A stretch of 30,295 bases of DNA from Vicinamibacteria bacterium (GCA_025938035.1 JAICQE010000031.1:1-30295), one strand, 5' to 3'. Numbered from the stretch's first letter, positions 22,611-30,295 are shown. Made by a program: numbers and translations. Notes: generated from the letters alone by a model not told the origin.

Positions 22611-23696
22611 ATGCTTTCACTGCTGATTGCTGGCGGCGGCACGGGAGGGCACCTGTATCCGGGGATTGCGGTCGCGCGCGAGCTGCTGGCGCGGCTGCCG
22701 GATGCGAAGGTGACCTTCGTCGGGACGGCGGCAGGTATCGAAGCGCGGGTGATTCCGCGCGAGGGTTTCCCGCTCGAGCTGATTCGCAGCGCGGGGTTGA
22801 AGGGCAAGTCGATTGGCGCGCTGGCGCGTGGCGTGGCGCTGCTGCCGCTCGGGGCGCTCGACGCGGCACTCGTGATCGGACGGACCCGGCCGTCGGTGGT
22901 GCTGGGCGTCGGCGGCTACAGCTCGGGCCCGGTAGTGATGCTCGCGGCCGTTCGCGGCATCCCGACGCTGCTGATGGAGCAGAACGCGATTCCCGGCGTC
23001 ACGAATCGTTCGCTGGCACGGTTCGTCCGGGCCGCGGCTGTGACCTACGAGCAAACGATCCCCTTCTTCGGCGCGAAGGCGTTCGTCGCGGGCAATCCGG
23101 TCCGTCCGGAGTTTTTCGAGACACAGGGGGCATATGACGTACACAGTCAGCCGCCGGGTGCGGCTCGGATCCTAGTCTTTGGCGGCTCTCAGGGCGCGCA
23201 CGCGATCAACATGGCCATGGTGGAGGCAGCGGCGCGGCTGGCAGCCGCCGCATCACGACTGGCGATCACGCATCAGACAGGAGAGCGCGATGTGGAGGTG
23301 GTCCGCGATGGGTACCGCCGCGCAGGGGTCGAAGCCCGGGTGGAGCCGTTCCTGTTTGCCATGGACCGGGAAATGAAGTCGGCGGATCTCGTGGTCTGTC
23401 GTGCCGGCGCGACCACGCTCGCCGAACTGACCGCCGCCGGCCGCCCGTCCATCCTGATTCCGCTGCCGACGGCAACCGACGACCATCAGCGGCGGAACGC
23501 GGAAGCGCTCGTCGCGCAGGGGGCGGCGCGGATGATCGAGCAGCGGGAATTGACCGGCGATCGTCTCGCCGCGGAGATCGTGGGGCTTGCGGCCGATGTG
23601 TCCGCCCGCCTCGAGATGAGCGGGCGTGCGCGAGCCATGGCGCGGCCTGATGCCGCGAAGGTCATCGTCGACAAGGTGCTGGAGCTGGCACGGTGA
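22611..23696 (+). CDS. murG: UDP-GlcNAc:lipid I N-acetylglucosaminyltransferase MurG
   Basis: MurG converts lipid I to lipid II at the inner face of the membrane (GT28, GT-B fold). The 361-residue protein has the N-terminal GGGTGGHLYPG (residues 8-18), VGGYSSGP, LMEQNAIPGVTNR, and the C-terminal donor site FGGSQGAHAIN and CRAGATTLAELTAAGRPSILIPLP, followed by DHQRRNAEALV. ATG 22611 is adjacent to AGGTGA with almost no spacer, which is tight for an SD. No other start preserves the first glycine loop. Its stop overlaps a possible murC GTG, but see murC for the chosen start. Confidence 0.96.
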   Translation: MLSLLIAGGGTGGHLYPGIAVARELLARLPDAKVTFVGTAAGIEARVIPREGFPLELIRSAGLKGKSIGALARGVALLPLGALDAALVIGRTRPSVVLGVGGYSSGPVVMLAAVRGIPTLLMEQNAIPGVTNRSLARFVRAAAVTYEQTIPFFGAKAFVAGNPVRPEFFETQGAYDVHSQPPGAARILVFGGSQGAHAINMAMVEAAARLAAAASRLAITHQTGERDVEVVRDGYRRAGVEARVEPFLFAMDREMKSADLVVCRAGATTLAELTAAGRPSILIPLPTATDDHQRRNAEALVAQGAARMIEQRELTGDRLAAEIVGLAADVSARLEMSGRARAMARPDAAKVIVDKVLELAR

Positions 23697-23697
23697 A

Positions 23698-23738
23698 CCC
23701 GCCTTCGCCGGGGCTTCCATCGCCCGGGCTACGGCGGG
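23698..23738. repeat. REP-like palindrome between murG and murC
   Basis: CCCGCC (23698-23703) pairs with GGCGGG (23733-23738), and an inner CCGGGGC-like arm faces GCCCGGG. The element fills most of the 56 nt between the murG stop and the preferred murC ATG. If the upstream GTG were used it would encode a Pro/Gly-rich leader, which is unlike MurC. Confidence 0.65.
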
Positions 23739-23752
23739 CAAGTCGGGGACTG

Positions 23753-25156
23753 ATGCTTGGCCGCACGCGGCGCGTGCATTTCGTCGGCATCGGTGGCATC
23801 GGGATGAGCGGTATCGCGGAACTGCTGGCGAACCTTGGCTACGAGATCAGCGGGTCGGACGTGAAAGGGTCGGACGTGACGGCGCGTCTTCAGCAGCGCT
23901 TCAACGTCCGGATCGCGGAAGGGCACGCGGCGGCGAACGTCGGCGAGGCGGAGGTCGTGGTCGTCTCCTCGGCGGTGCGGCGGACGAACCCGGAGATCGT
24001 CGAGGCGGAGCGCCGCGGGATTCCGGTGATTCCGCGCGCGGAGATGCTTGCCGAGCTGATGCGGCTGCACTTCGCCATCGCCGTCGCCGGGTCGCACGGG
24101 AAGACGACAACGACGTCGATGATTGCGCTGGTGCTCGAACGTGCCGGGCTGGATCCGACCGCGGTGATCGGAGGCCGGCTGAGCGTCTTTGGCAGCAACG
24201 CACGGCTGGGAGACAGCGAATACATGGTGGCCGAGGCCGACGAAAGCGACAGATCGTTTCTGATGCTGTGGCCCTCGATTGCCGTCGTGACCAACATCGA
24301 TCGGGAGCACATGGAGAGCTACCGCGGCTTTGACGAGCTGCAGCAGGCGTTTGCGGACTTCGCCAACAAGGTGCCGTTCTACGGCAGCGTTGTTGCCTGC
24401 GCCGACGACTCGAACCTGATGGCCGTGCTGCCGCGCCTGAAGCGCCGCGTGGTGACCTACGGGCTGGACGATCCGGCGGCGGCTGTCTTCGGCAAGGACG
24501 TGGCCCTGGGCGCCTTCGGTGGCCGATGCAGCGTTCAGCGCCAGCGTGCGACGGGCGTGGAACCGCTCGGCGTTCTGGATCTGCAGGTGCCGGGGCGGCA
24601 CAACCTGCAGAACGCGCTGGCTGCCGTCGCCGTTGGCGAGTGTCTCGGCCTTGCCTTCGAGCAGGTTGCGGGTGCGCTGCGTGATTTCTCCGGAGCGGAG
24701 CGGCGGTTCGAGCGGCATGGCGAGCCGGGCGGTGTTCTTCTCGTGGACGACTACGGTCACCACCCGACCGAGATTGCGGCCGTTCTGTCGGCTGCCCGCG
24801 CAACGTTGAACCGCCGCGTGATCGTCGCGTTCCAGCCGCACCGCTACTCGCGGACGGCGCAACTGCTCGAAGAATTCGGCCCCGCTCTGAAGGATGCGGA
24901 CGAGATCGTGCTCACGGGCGTCTACGCCGCCGGTGAAGAGCCGATTCCCGGAATCACGCTCGACGCGGTCGCGGCGGCGGTTCGCCGTGGCTCCGGCAGG
25001 CCCGTGCACCAGGCCGCCACCCTTGACGATGTGGTTGCCGCGATTCTGCAGGTGGCGCGTCCGGGCGACGCGGTGATCACGCTTGGGGCCGGCTCGATTG
25101 GCCTGGTGCCGCGAATGCTCGTGGACGCGCTGACGCGCCAGGGGACGCGCCACTGA
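23753..25156 (+). CDS. murC: UDP-MurNAc-L-alanine ligase MurC
   Basis: MurC adds L-Ala to UDP-MurNAc, the first step of stem-peptide synthesis. ATG 23753 gives 467 residues beginning MLGRTRRVHFVGIGGIGMSG, which matches the usual family start. GGGGA lies 4 nt upstream. The frame also extends to a GTG at 23693 overlapping the murG stop, but those 20 extra residues come from a palindromic repeat. Motifs are GIGGIGMSGIAE, GSDVKGSDVT, AGSHGKTTTTSMI (P-loop 113-119), EADESDRSFL, NIDREHM, and DDYGHHPTEI with ALRDFSGAERRFE. The stop shares a base with the ftsQ ATG (TGATG). murB, commonly next, is absent. Confidence 0.95.
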   Translation: MLGRTRRVHFVGIGGIGMSGIAELLANLGYEISGSDVKGSDVTARLQQRFNVRIAEGHAAANVGEAEVVVVSSAVRRTNPEIVEAERRGIPVIPRAEMLAELMRLHFAIAVAGSHGKTTTTSMIALVLERAGLDPTAVIGGRLSVFGSNARLGDSEYMVAEADESDRSFLMLWPSIAVVTNIDREHMESYRGFDELQQAFADFANKVPFYGSVVACADDSNLMAVLPRLKRRVVTYGLDDPAAAVFGKDVALGAFGGRCSVQRQRATGVEPLGVLDLQVPGRHNLQNALAAVAVGECLGLAFEQVAGALRDFSGAERRFERHGEPGGVLLVDDYGHHPTEIAAVLSAARATLNRRVIVAFQPHRYSRTAQLLEEFGPALKDADEIVLTGVYAAGEEPIPGITLDAVAAAVRRGSGRPVHQAATLDDVVAAILQVARPGDAVITLGAGSIGLVPRMLVDALTRQGTRH

Positions 25157-26019
25157 TGCCGGTTGCGGCGCCAGCGGACAAGCGCTTCCGGCGTTCGCAC
25201 GTCCATCCGGGCAAGAAGCGCCGATGGATCCCGCCGTGGCGAACGCTCGCAATCGGGCTCGCGGTATCGGTGGTCCTGATCTACGCCCTCGCGCGCGCCG
25301 CCGGCCTGGCGATCAGCGCAGACGCGCTGACCGTCTCGAAGATCGAGCTCACCGGGACCCACCGCATGGCGCCCGGTGAAGCGCTGGCGCTGCTCGACGG
25401 CCTGCGCGGTTCGAGCATGGTGACGGTCGGTCTCGAACCGTGGCGTCAGAAACTGCTCGCCGCCCCGTGGGTCGCCGATGTGGCGATGCGCCGGATCTTC
25501 CCCGGCACGGTGACGGTGGTGATCACGGAACGTGAGCCGTTAGGGATCGGGAGGATCAGGAACTCGCTCTTTCTGATCGATCGCGAGGGCAGCATCATCG
25601 ACGAATTCGGCCCGAAGTACGCCGACTTCGATCTGCCGATCATCGACGGGCTCTCCGCAGGGTCCGGCGCTCCGGACGACGCGGATGACGCGGCGCGGGC
25701 GGCACTGGCGGGCCGCGTGCTCGAGGACTTCCAGCGACGGCCGGACCTGGCCCGCCTCGTTTCGCAGGTGGATGTCTCGAACGTGCGCGACGCCGTCGTC
25801 ATCCTCAAGGACGACGCGACGCTCATTCACACGGGCGACGACCACTTCGTGGAACGCGTCCAGTCCTACCTCGACCTTGCTCCGCGGCTGCATGAGGAGG
25901 TTCCGCTGATCGACTCCGTCGATCTGCGGTTCGGGGAGAGGGTGTTCGTGAAGCCGCAGGGCACGGCAGGCAAGCAGGCCGAGGCGTCGGGAGCTTCCGC
26001 CTTCAGGCGGAAGAAATAG
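25156..26019 (+). CDS. ftsQ: Cell division protein FtsQ (DivIB)
   Basis: FtsQ is the bitopic scaffold of the FtsQLB complex. The 287-residue protein has a basic cytoplasmic tail (FRRSHVHPGKKRRW), one transmembrane helix at about 31-52 (LAIGLAVSVVLIYALARAAGL), and then a POTRA domain (about 61-130) opening VSKIELTGTHRMAPGEALALL. The FtsQ domain PWVADVAMRRIFPGTVTVVITEREPLGI follows. The last residues, GASAFRRKK, are encoded by a perfect palindrome (25994-26013). The ATG overlaps the murC stop, and the stop lies 10 nt before ftsA with a strong AGGAGG. Identification is secure from family motifs and position. Confidence 0.93.
   Translation: MPVAAPADKRFRRSHVHPGKKRRWIPPWRTLAIGLAVSVVLIYALARAAGLAISADALTVSKIELTGTHRMAPGEALALLDGLRGSSMVTVGLEPWRQKLLAAPWVADVAMRRIFPGTVTVVITEREPLGIGRIRNSLFLIDREGSIIDEFGPKYADFDLPIIDGLSAGSGAPDDADDAARAALAGRVLEDFQRRPDLARLVSQVDVSNVRDAVVILKDDATLIHTGDDHFVERVQSYLDLAPRLHEEVPLIDSVDLRFGERVFVKPQGTAGKQAEASGASAFRRKK
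25994..26013. repeat. REP-like palindrome in the ftsQ 3-prime end
   Basis: CTTCCGCC (25994-26001), loop TTCA, GGCGGAAG (26006-26013): a perfect 8-bp stem ending 4 nt before the ftsQ stop codon. It is the same family as 4874-4909 and 21206-21223. It encodes the tail SAFRRK, so the repeat contributes protein sequence here. Confidence 0.8.
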
Positions 26020-26029
26020 CAGGAGGCGC

Positions 26030-27262
26030 ATGGCACGCAGAGAGCGATATCTGGTAGGACTCGACGTCGGCACCTCCGCGGTCGTCTGCATCGTCGGCGA
26101 GGCACTCGACGACGGCAGCCTCGACATCGTCGGCATCGGCGCCGCGGAGTCGCGTGGCATCAAGCGCGGCGTGGTCGTCAACCTCGAGGGGGCCGTCGAC
26201 TCGATCAAGAAGGCGATCGAGGAGGCCGAGCTGATGGCGGGCATCGAGATCGATTCGGTGCACCTGGCGCTGTCGGGCCCGCACGTCAAGGGCTTCAACA
26301 GCCGCGGCGTCATTGCGGTCGCCGGAAAGAACCGCGAGATCACCCGCGACGATGTGCGGCGCGCCATCGACGCGGCCAAAGCCGTCGCCTTGCCGACCGG
26401 CCGGGAGATCCTGCACGTGCTGCCGCAGGACTTCGTCGTTGACGAGCAGGACGGCATCGGTGCACCGGTCGGGATGACCGGCGCCAGGCTCGAGGTCAAC
26501 GTGCACGTCGTCACCGGCTCGGTGTCGTCGACGCAGAACATCGTGGCGTGCGTCAATCGCGCCGGCGTGGCGGTTGCGGAAACGGTGATCGAGCAGCTCG
26601 CGGCGGCGGAAGCGGTGCTGACGCCCGACGAGAAGGAGCTGGGCGTCGCGCTGGTCGACATTGGCGGCGGCACCGCCGACCTGGCGATCTTCGAGCGCGG
26701 CAGCCTCTGGCATACCGGCGTGGTCGCCATCGGCGGGGATCATTTCACCAACGACATTGCCGTCGGTCTGCGGACGCCGATTCCCGACGCGGAGAAGGTG
26801 AAGCGCAAGAACGGATGCGCGCTGTCGTCGATGGTGGACGAGGACGAGACGATCGAGGTGGCCAGCGTCGGCGGACGCAAGCCGCGGGTGATGGCCCGGC
26901 GGATTCTCTCGGAGATCCTGCAGCCGCGCGCCGAGGAGACGTTTCACCTCGTGTGGGACGAGATCCGGCGGGCCGGCTACGAGAAGTCACTGAACTCCGG
27001 AATCGTGCTGACCGGCGGCGGCTCGATTCTCGAGGGCATGCCGGAGATTGCCGAGCAGATCTTCGATCTGCCGATTCGCCGTGGCAGTCCGGCCGGCGTC
27101 GGCGGGCTGGCGGATCACGTGAACAGCCCGGTATTCGCCACCGCAGTTGGCGTGGTGCTGTATGCGCATCGCAATCGAGTGCCGGAGGCCGCGCGCGGCG
27201 GCGCCGGCGCGTTCAGCCGCGTCGCCGGCCGGCTGCGCGGGATCTTCAAGGAGTTCTTTTGA
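26030..27262 (+). CDS. ftsA: Cell division protein FtsA
   Basis: FtsA is the actin-like protein that tethers FtsZ to the membrane. The 410-residue protein begins RYLVGLDVGTSAVVCIVGE (phosphate-1 loop) and has ESRGIKRGVVVNLEGAVDSI, the 1C domain with VHLALSGPHVKG, ALVDIGGGTADLAIF (phosphate-2), and GIVLTGGGSILEGM (adenosine loop). The C-terminus FSRVAGRLRGIFKEFF is the amphipathic membrane-targeting helix. ATG 26030 is preceded by AGGAGG with a short spacer. It is followed by a 145-nt spacer with two repeat arrays before ftsZ. Confidence 0.97.
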   Translation: MARRERYLVGLDVGTSAVVCIVGEALDDGSLDIVGIGAAESRGIKRGVVVNLEGAVDSIKKAIEEAELMAGIEIDSVHLALSGPHVKGFNSRGVIAVAGKNREITRDDVRRAIDAAKAVALPTGREILHVLPQDFVVDEQDGIGAPVGMTGARLEVNVHVVTGSVSSTQNIVACVNRAGVAVAETVIEQLAAAEAVLTPDEKELGVALVDIGGGTADLAIFERGSLWHTGVVAIGGDHFTNDIAVGLRTPIPDAEKVKRKNGCALSSMVDEDETIEVASVGGRKPRVMARRILSEILQPRAEETFHLVWDEIRRAGYEKSLNSGIVLTGGGSILEGMPEIAEQIFDLPIRRGSPAGVGGLADHVNSPVFATAVGVVLYAHRNRVPEAARGGAGAFSRVAGRLRGIFKEFF

Positions 27263-27268
27263 CGACGG

Positions 27269-27334
27269 GCCACGGAGACGCGGAGACACGGAGAACCACA
27301 TCTACGGACCTCCGTGTCTTCGTGACTCCGTGGC
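27269..27334 (+). repeat. Octamer-built inverted repeat between ftsA and ftsZ
   Basis: The left arm 27269-27293 contains CACGGAGA, CGCGGAGA, CACGGAGA in exact 8-nt period. The right arm 27310-27334 contains CTCCGTGT, CTTCGTGA, CTCCGTGG. The arms are inverted complements over 25 nt with about 3 mismatches and a 16-nt loop. This could be a partial terminator or RNA-stability element setting the ftsA to ftsZ ratio, but no T-run follows. Confidence 0.9.
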
Positions 27335-27353
27335 AAAGACGTGAAGGTGGAAG

Positions 27354-27381
27354 TTGGGATTTGGGGTTTGGGATTTGGGAT
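27354..27381 (+). repeat. Heptad array TTGGGAT x4 upstream of ftsZ
   Basis: Four tandem 7-mers: TTGGGAT, TTGGGGT, TTGGGAT and TTGGGAT. The ftsZ SD (GGAGG) and ATG lie about 20-27 nt further on. It has no inverted partner in the spacer. G-runs at regular spacing might form a G-quadruplex in RNA. Confidence 0.9.
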
Positions 27382-27407
27382 TTCCGACTAAGCCAACGGA
27401 GGCTCAC

Positions 27408-28655
27408 ATGAAAGAGGCGGACAAGCTGCGACTGACGCTGGATCCGGACGGCCGAAGGGCGGCCAACATCAAGGTGGTTGGCGTCGGTGGGGGCGGCAGC
27501 AACGCCGTGAACCGGATGGTGGAAGTGGGCCTCGGCGGCGTGGAGTTCATCGTCGCCAACACCGACGTGCAGGCGCTCGACCACAACAAGGCCGGCGTCA
27601 AAGTGCAGATCGGCCACAAGCTGACGAAAGGGCTCGGCGCCGGAGCCGACCCGAACATCGGGCGGCAGGCGGCGCTCGAGGACACCGACTCGATCATCCA
27701 CGCGCTGTCAGGCGCGGACATGATCTTCGTGACGACCGGTCTGGGCGGCGGAACGGGTACGGGCGCCGCGCCCGTGATCGCCAGTCTGGCCAGCGAGCTC
27801 GGCGCGCTGACCATCGCCGTGGTGACGAAGCCGTTTCGCTTCGAGGGCAGGAAGCGGGCGATGCAGGCGGAGGCCGGCCTCGAGGCGCTGCGCGAATGCG
27901 TCGATACCGTGATCACCATTCCGAACGAACGGCTGCTCTCGATCATCGATCGCCGGACGTCGCTGACTGAGGCGTTCACGCTCGCGGACGATGTGCTGCG
28001 GCAGGCGATACAGGGAATCTCCGACCTGATTCTGGTGCCCGGCCTCATCAACCTCGATTTCGCCGACGTGAAAACCATCATGTCGGGGATGGGCGTGGCG
28101 ATGATGGGCACCGGCGTCGCCGACGGCGACGGCCGCGCGATGCTCGCCGCGCAGAAAGCGGTGTCGAGTCCGCTCCTCGAGGACGGGTCGGTGACCGGCG
28201 CGCGCGGGGTGATCATCAACGTGACCGGTGGCCCGGACATGTCGCTGATGGAGGTGAACGAAGCCTCGTGCGTGATCCAGGAAGCGGCGCACGAGGACGC
28301 CAACATCATCTTCGGCGCGGTGGTGGATCCACACTTGGATGGCAGGGTGAAGATCACGGTCATCGCCACCGGTTTCGACAAGGGGCCGCGAACGGTGCAG
28401 AAGACGCCCACCGACATGACCAACTACACGGAGCACCTCGCCGTCACGGCACGGGCGGCAATCGAACGGGCGGCGGAGGCGGCGCCACCGCCGCAGGCCT
28501 CGGTGAGCGCGCCGACGGTGACCGTCAACAGGCGCCAGCCAATCGAGCTGAACCTGCCGCTGAGCGCATCGGGTAACGGCACCGCCCCCGCCGGCGATGC
28601 CCTCCAGCTCGATTCGCCGCTCGACTATCCGGCTTTTCTGCGCCGGCAGAGCTGA
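27408..28655 (+). CDS. ftsZ: Cell division protein FtsZ
   Basis: FtsZ is the tubulin-like GTPase that builds the division ring. ATG 27408 with GGAGG about 6 nt upstream gives 415 residues. An in-frame start at 27354 would translate the TTGGGAT array and is rejected. Motifs are [36 protein letters not shown] (tubulin signature, residues about 111-122), [10 protein letters not shown] and the [12 protein letters not shown]7 loop. A variable linker follows, ending in the conserved C-terminal peptide [10 protein letters not shown], which binds FtsA and other partners. It is the last gene of the cluster. A three-way-junction palindrome follows 7 nt after the stop. Confidence 0.98.
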   Translation: MKEADKLRLTLDPDGRRAANIKVVGVGGGGSNAVNRMVEVGLGGVEFIVANTDVQALDHNKAGVKVQIGHKLTKGLGAGADPNIGRQAALEDTDSIIHALSGADMIFVTTGLGGGTGTGAAPVIASLASELGALTIAVVTKPFRFEGRKRAMQAEAGLEALRECVDTVITIPNERLLSIIDRRTSLTEAFTLADDVLRQAIQGISDLILVPGLINLDFADVKTIMSGMGVAMMGTGVADGDGRAMLAAQKAVSSPLLEDGSVTGARGVIINVTGGPDMSLMEVNEASCVIQEAAHEDANIIFGAVVDPHLDGRVKITVIATGFDKGPRTVQKTPTDMTNYTEHLAVTARAAIERAAEAAPPPQASVSAPTVTVNRRQPIELNLPLSASGNGTAPAGDALQLDSPLDYPAFLRRQS

Positions 28656-28662
28656 GCTCTCA

Positions 28663-28730
28663 CCGATCCCGTGGCGCGAACCGTGTCGGGTTCGCGTGGC
28701 GAGCCTGCAAGGCTCGCCCCACGGGATCGG
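28663..28730. repeat. Perfect three-way-junction palindrome after ftsZ
   Basis: An outer 12-bp stem (CCGATCCCGTGG 28663-28674 with 28719-28730) encloses two 8-bp hairpins: CGCGAACC/GGTTCGCG (28675-28682 with 28689-28696, loop GTGTCG) and GGCGAGCC/GGCTCGCC (28698-28705 with 28711-28718, loop TGCAA). Only one unpaired base separates the inner hairpins. All 28 pairs are Watson-Crick. It may act as the 3-prime structure of the dcw transcript or be a compound mobile palindrome. No T-tract follows. Confidence 0.92.
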
Positions 28731-28853
28731 CGCCTTACCCTGTACACTAAATAGACCCACGGCAGGCGCGAGCGGCGTCGGCTCAGCGCCAGCTCCCGCA
28801 CGGCCGGACGTCCCGCAGGATCGGCGTTCACGGCGTCAACATTCACGGCGAAC

Positions 28854-30295
28854 ATGAAGGAATGGCAACAGCGCGAGCGTGCACTCGAGCTCCTGTCCAG
28901 GGAGGTGGGATACGTCCGCAAACCTCATGGCGGGAAGCTGCGGATTGCGCTGGCGTTTCCCAACACCTACTTCGTCGGGATGTCGAACCTCGGCTTCCAG
29001 ACCGTCTACAAGCTTTTCAACGAAGAAGCCGACATCGTCTGCGAGCGTTTCTTTCTGCCGCCGAAGAGCGAGCTTGCGGCGCAGATGGCGGCCGGCGCGC
29101 CTCTCGTCACGCTGGAATCGCAGACGCCGGTGCGCGATTTCGACGTCGTGGCGTTCTCGGTCTCGTTCGAATGGGACTACACCAACGTCCTGACCCTGCT
29201 TCGTCTGGCCGGAATCCCCGCGCGCGCTGAACAGCGAACGCATCACGATCCGCTGATCCTGATTGGCGGCGCCGTGACCTTCGTGAACCCGGAACCGCTC
29301 GCGCCTTTTGCCGACGTGATCGCGGCCGGCGAGGGCGAAGCGCTCATCCCGGCGCTGCTGAAGGCATTCAAGCAGGCGTCCGACCGCGACGATCTCCTGC
29401 GGCGGCTGGTAGCGGAACGCGGCTATTACGTACCCTCGTTCTACGACGTGGAGTACGCGGGGAACGGCTCGATCGCCTCCTTCGCGGCGCGGCCGGGAAC
29501 GGACGCACCGGCGGTCGTGAAAAAAGCGGCGCTCAAGACCACCGAGGCCGTGGATCCGCCGGCGACGACGATCTTTACGCCCGAGACCGAGTTTGGATCG
29601 CGTTTCCTCGTCGAGGTCGTGCGTGGATGCGCGAATCTCTGCCGCTTCTGCTGGGCCGGCTACAACTACCTCCCGGTGCGCGCGTTTCCGAAGGACCGGA
29701 TTCTGGAGCTGGCCAGGCGGGCGCAGCCGTATTCGAGCCGTGCGGGTCTGGTCTCGATCGCGCTGTGCGACCACCCCGAGATCGAGGCGATTCTGACGGA
29801 GCTGGTCGCGATGGGCTACGCCATCAGTCCGGCGTCGCTGCGACTCGACGATCTGACGCCGACCATTCTCGATCTGCTGCGCCGCAGCGGAGAGCGCACG
29901 ATCACGATTGCTCCCGAGACGGGCTCGGACCGCCTGCGCCGCGTCATCAACAAGACGGTCACCAACGACGAGATCCTGAAGGCCGCGGACATGATCTTCG
30001 CGGCCGGTTTCGAGAATCTGAAGCTGTACTTCATGATCGGGCTGCCGACGGAGACCGACGAGGACCTGGTCGCGATGCGCGATCTGACGCTGCAGCTCCG
30101 CGACATCATGATGCGCCACGCCAGAGGGCGCGGCCACGTCGGGCGCATCGTCGGCAGCGTCAACCCGCTCGTTCCCAAGCCGGGCACCGCGTACCAGTGG
30201 CTGCCGATGGAAGACGATCGGTCGGTCGAGCGCAAGATCGCTCGCACGCGCAGCCTGCTGGCCGGGATCGACAACGTCTACTTCAACATCAAGTC
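28854..30295 (+). CDS. B12-binding radical SAM protein (5-prime part)
   Basis: The frame from ATG 28854 is open for 480 codons and runs off the right edge. The N-terminal about 200 residues look like a B12-binding Rossmann domain (LRIALAFPNTYFVGMSNLGFQ, then LILIGGAVTFVNPEPLAPF and AGEGEALIPALLKAF). It is followed by the radical SAM core with C259xxxC263xxC266 in RGCANLCRFCWAGYNYLPVR and TITIAPETGSDRLRRVINK. This resembles the TIGR03960-type family, often followed by a DUF2344 gene; the latter would lie outside the window. The reaction is not known from sequence. The ATG has no strong SD. A spacer of 198 nt with the cruciform separates it from ftsZ, so it may not be in the dcw operon. Confidence 0.85.
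   Translation, partial: MKEWQQRERALELLSREVGYVRKPHGGKLRIALAFPNTYFVGMSNLGFQTVYKLFNEEADIVCERFFLPPKSELAAQMAAGAPLVTLESQTPVRDFDVVAFSVSFEWDYTNVLTLLRLAGIPARAEQRTHHDPLILIGGAVTFVNPEPLAPFADVIAAGEGEALIPALLKAFKQASDRDDLLRRLVAERGYYVPSFYDVEYAGNGSIASFAARPGTDAPAVVKKAALKTTEAVDPPATTIFTPETEFGSRFLVEVVRGCANLCRFCWAGYNYLPVRAFPKDRILELARRAQPYSSRAGLVSIALCDHPEIEAILTELVAMGYAISPASLRLDDLTPTILDLLRRSGERTITIAPETGSDRLRRVINKTVTNDEILKAADMIFAAGFENLKLYFMIGLPTETDEDLVAMRDLTLQLRDIMMRHARGRGHVGRIVGSVNPLVPKPGTAYQWLPMEDDRSVERKIARTRSLLAGIDNVYFNIK

Noticed and set aside
23729..25252. A 507-codon minus-strand open frame across murC
   Set aside because: It is antisense to a full set of MurC motifs and has the low-complexity composition of a shadow frame.
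27354..27407. Longer ftsZ reading from 27354
   Set aside because: It would translate the TTGGGAT array into an unlikely leader; ATG 27408 has GGAGG at the right distance.
28741..28750. Promoter for the radical SAM gene (TACACT -10-like)
   Set aside because: No convincing -35 is found 16-18 nt upstream, because the cruciform occupies that place.
28656..28853. Cobalamin riboswitch before the B12-binding radical SAM gene
   Set aside because: I looked for the B12-box pattern and did not see it; the spacer is explained by the three-way palindrome and unremarkable GC-rich sequence.

Overview
This window is GC-rich, densely coding bacterial chromosome carrying a nearly complete division and cell wall (dcw) cluster. 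The gene families, the high GC and the short palindromic spacer repeats would fit a soil-type Acidobacteriota member, possibly Vicinamibacteria. That placement is inference only, because no rRNA or other phylogenetic marker was compared. There is no sign of phage, plasmid, insertion sequence or CRISPR.

Layout. Positions 1-11625 are all on the minus strand. Read in transcription order from the centre outwards they are: ychF, two GT2 glycosyltransferases, an SDR epimerase-like protein, a DegT/DnrJ aminotransferase, a second SDR epimerase, an exported STN-like protein with a proline-rich tail, a double-GNAT-like acyltransferase, a YqeY protein, the lipid II flippase murJ, an Fsr-like MFS transporter, and a truncated rhomboid protease at the left edge. 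The block from the GT2 genes to the SDR epimerases looks like a surface-glycan module, with 4-bp stop/start overlaps.

Positions 11802-28655 on the plus strand are the dcw cluster: a clear sigma70-type promoter, a four-box MraZ-type operator, then mraZ-rsmH-ftsL-ftsI-murE-murF-mraY-murD-ftsW-murG-murC-ftsQ-ftsA-ftsZ. It holds the DAP-type peptidoglycan precursor pathway from MurC to MurG and the core divisome. murB and ddl, often found here, are absent. A B12-binding radical SAM gene follows ftsZ and runs off the right edge.

Spacers. No gene-free stretch exceeds 300 bases. The longest are murD-ftsW (294 nt), ychF-mraZ (229 nt) and ftsZ-radical SAM (198 nt). The most unusual content is in the spacers. 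(i) Seven junctions carry eight short tandem arrays with exact 7-, 8- or 9-nt periods. Each array has a different word, and several are built as an inverted pair that folds into a hairpin overlapping the start region of the next gene. (ii) Classic short palindromes of the CTTCCGCC-loop-GGCGGAAG kind recur, some embedded in coding ends. (iii) A 114-nt, five-helix nested RNA-like fold lies between murD and ftsW. (iv) A perfect three-way-junction palindrome sits just after ftsZ. Another oddity is an in-frame amber codon at codon 7 of what looks like the ancestral murD start. About half of the genes use GTG or TTG starts.
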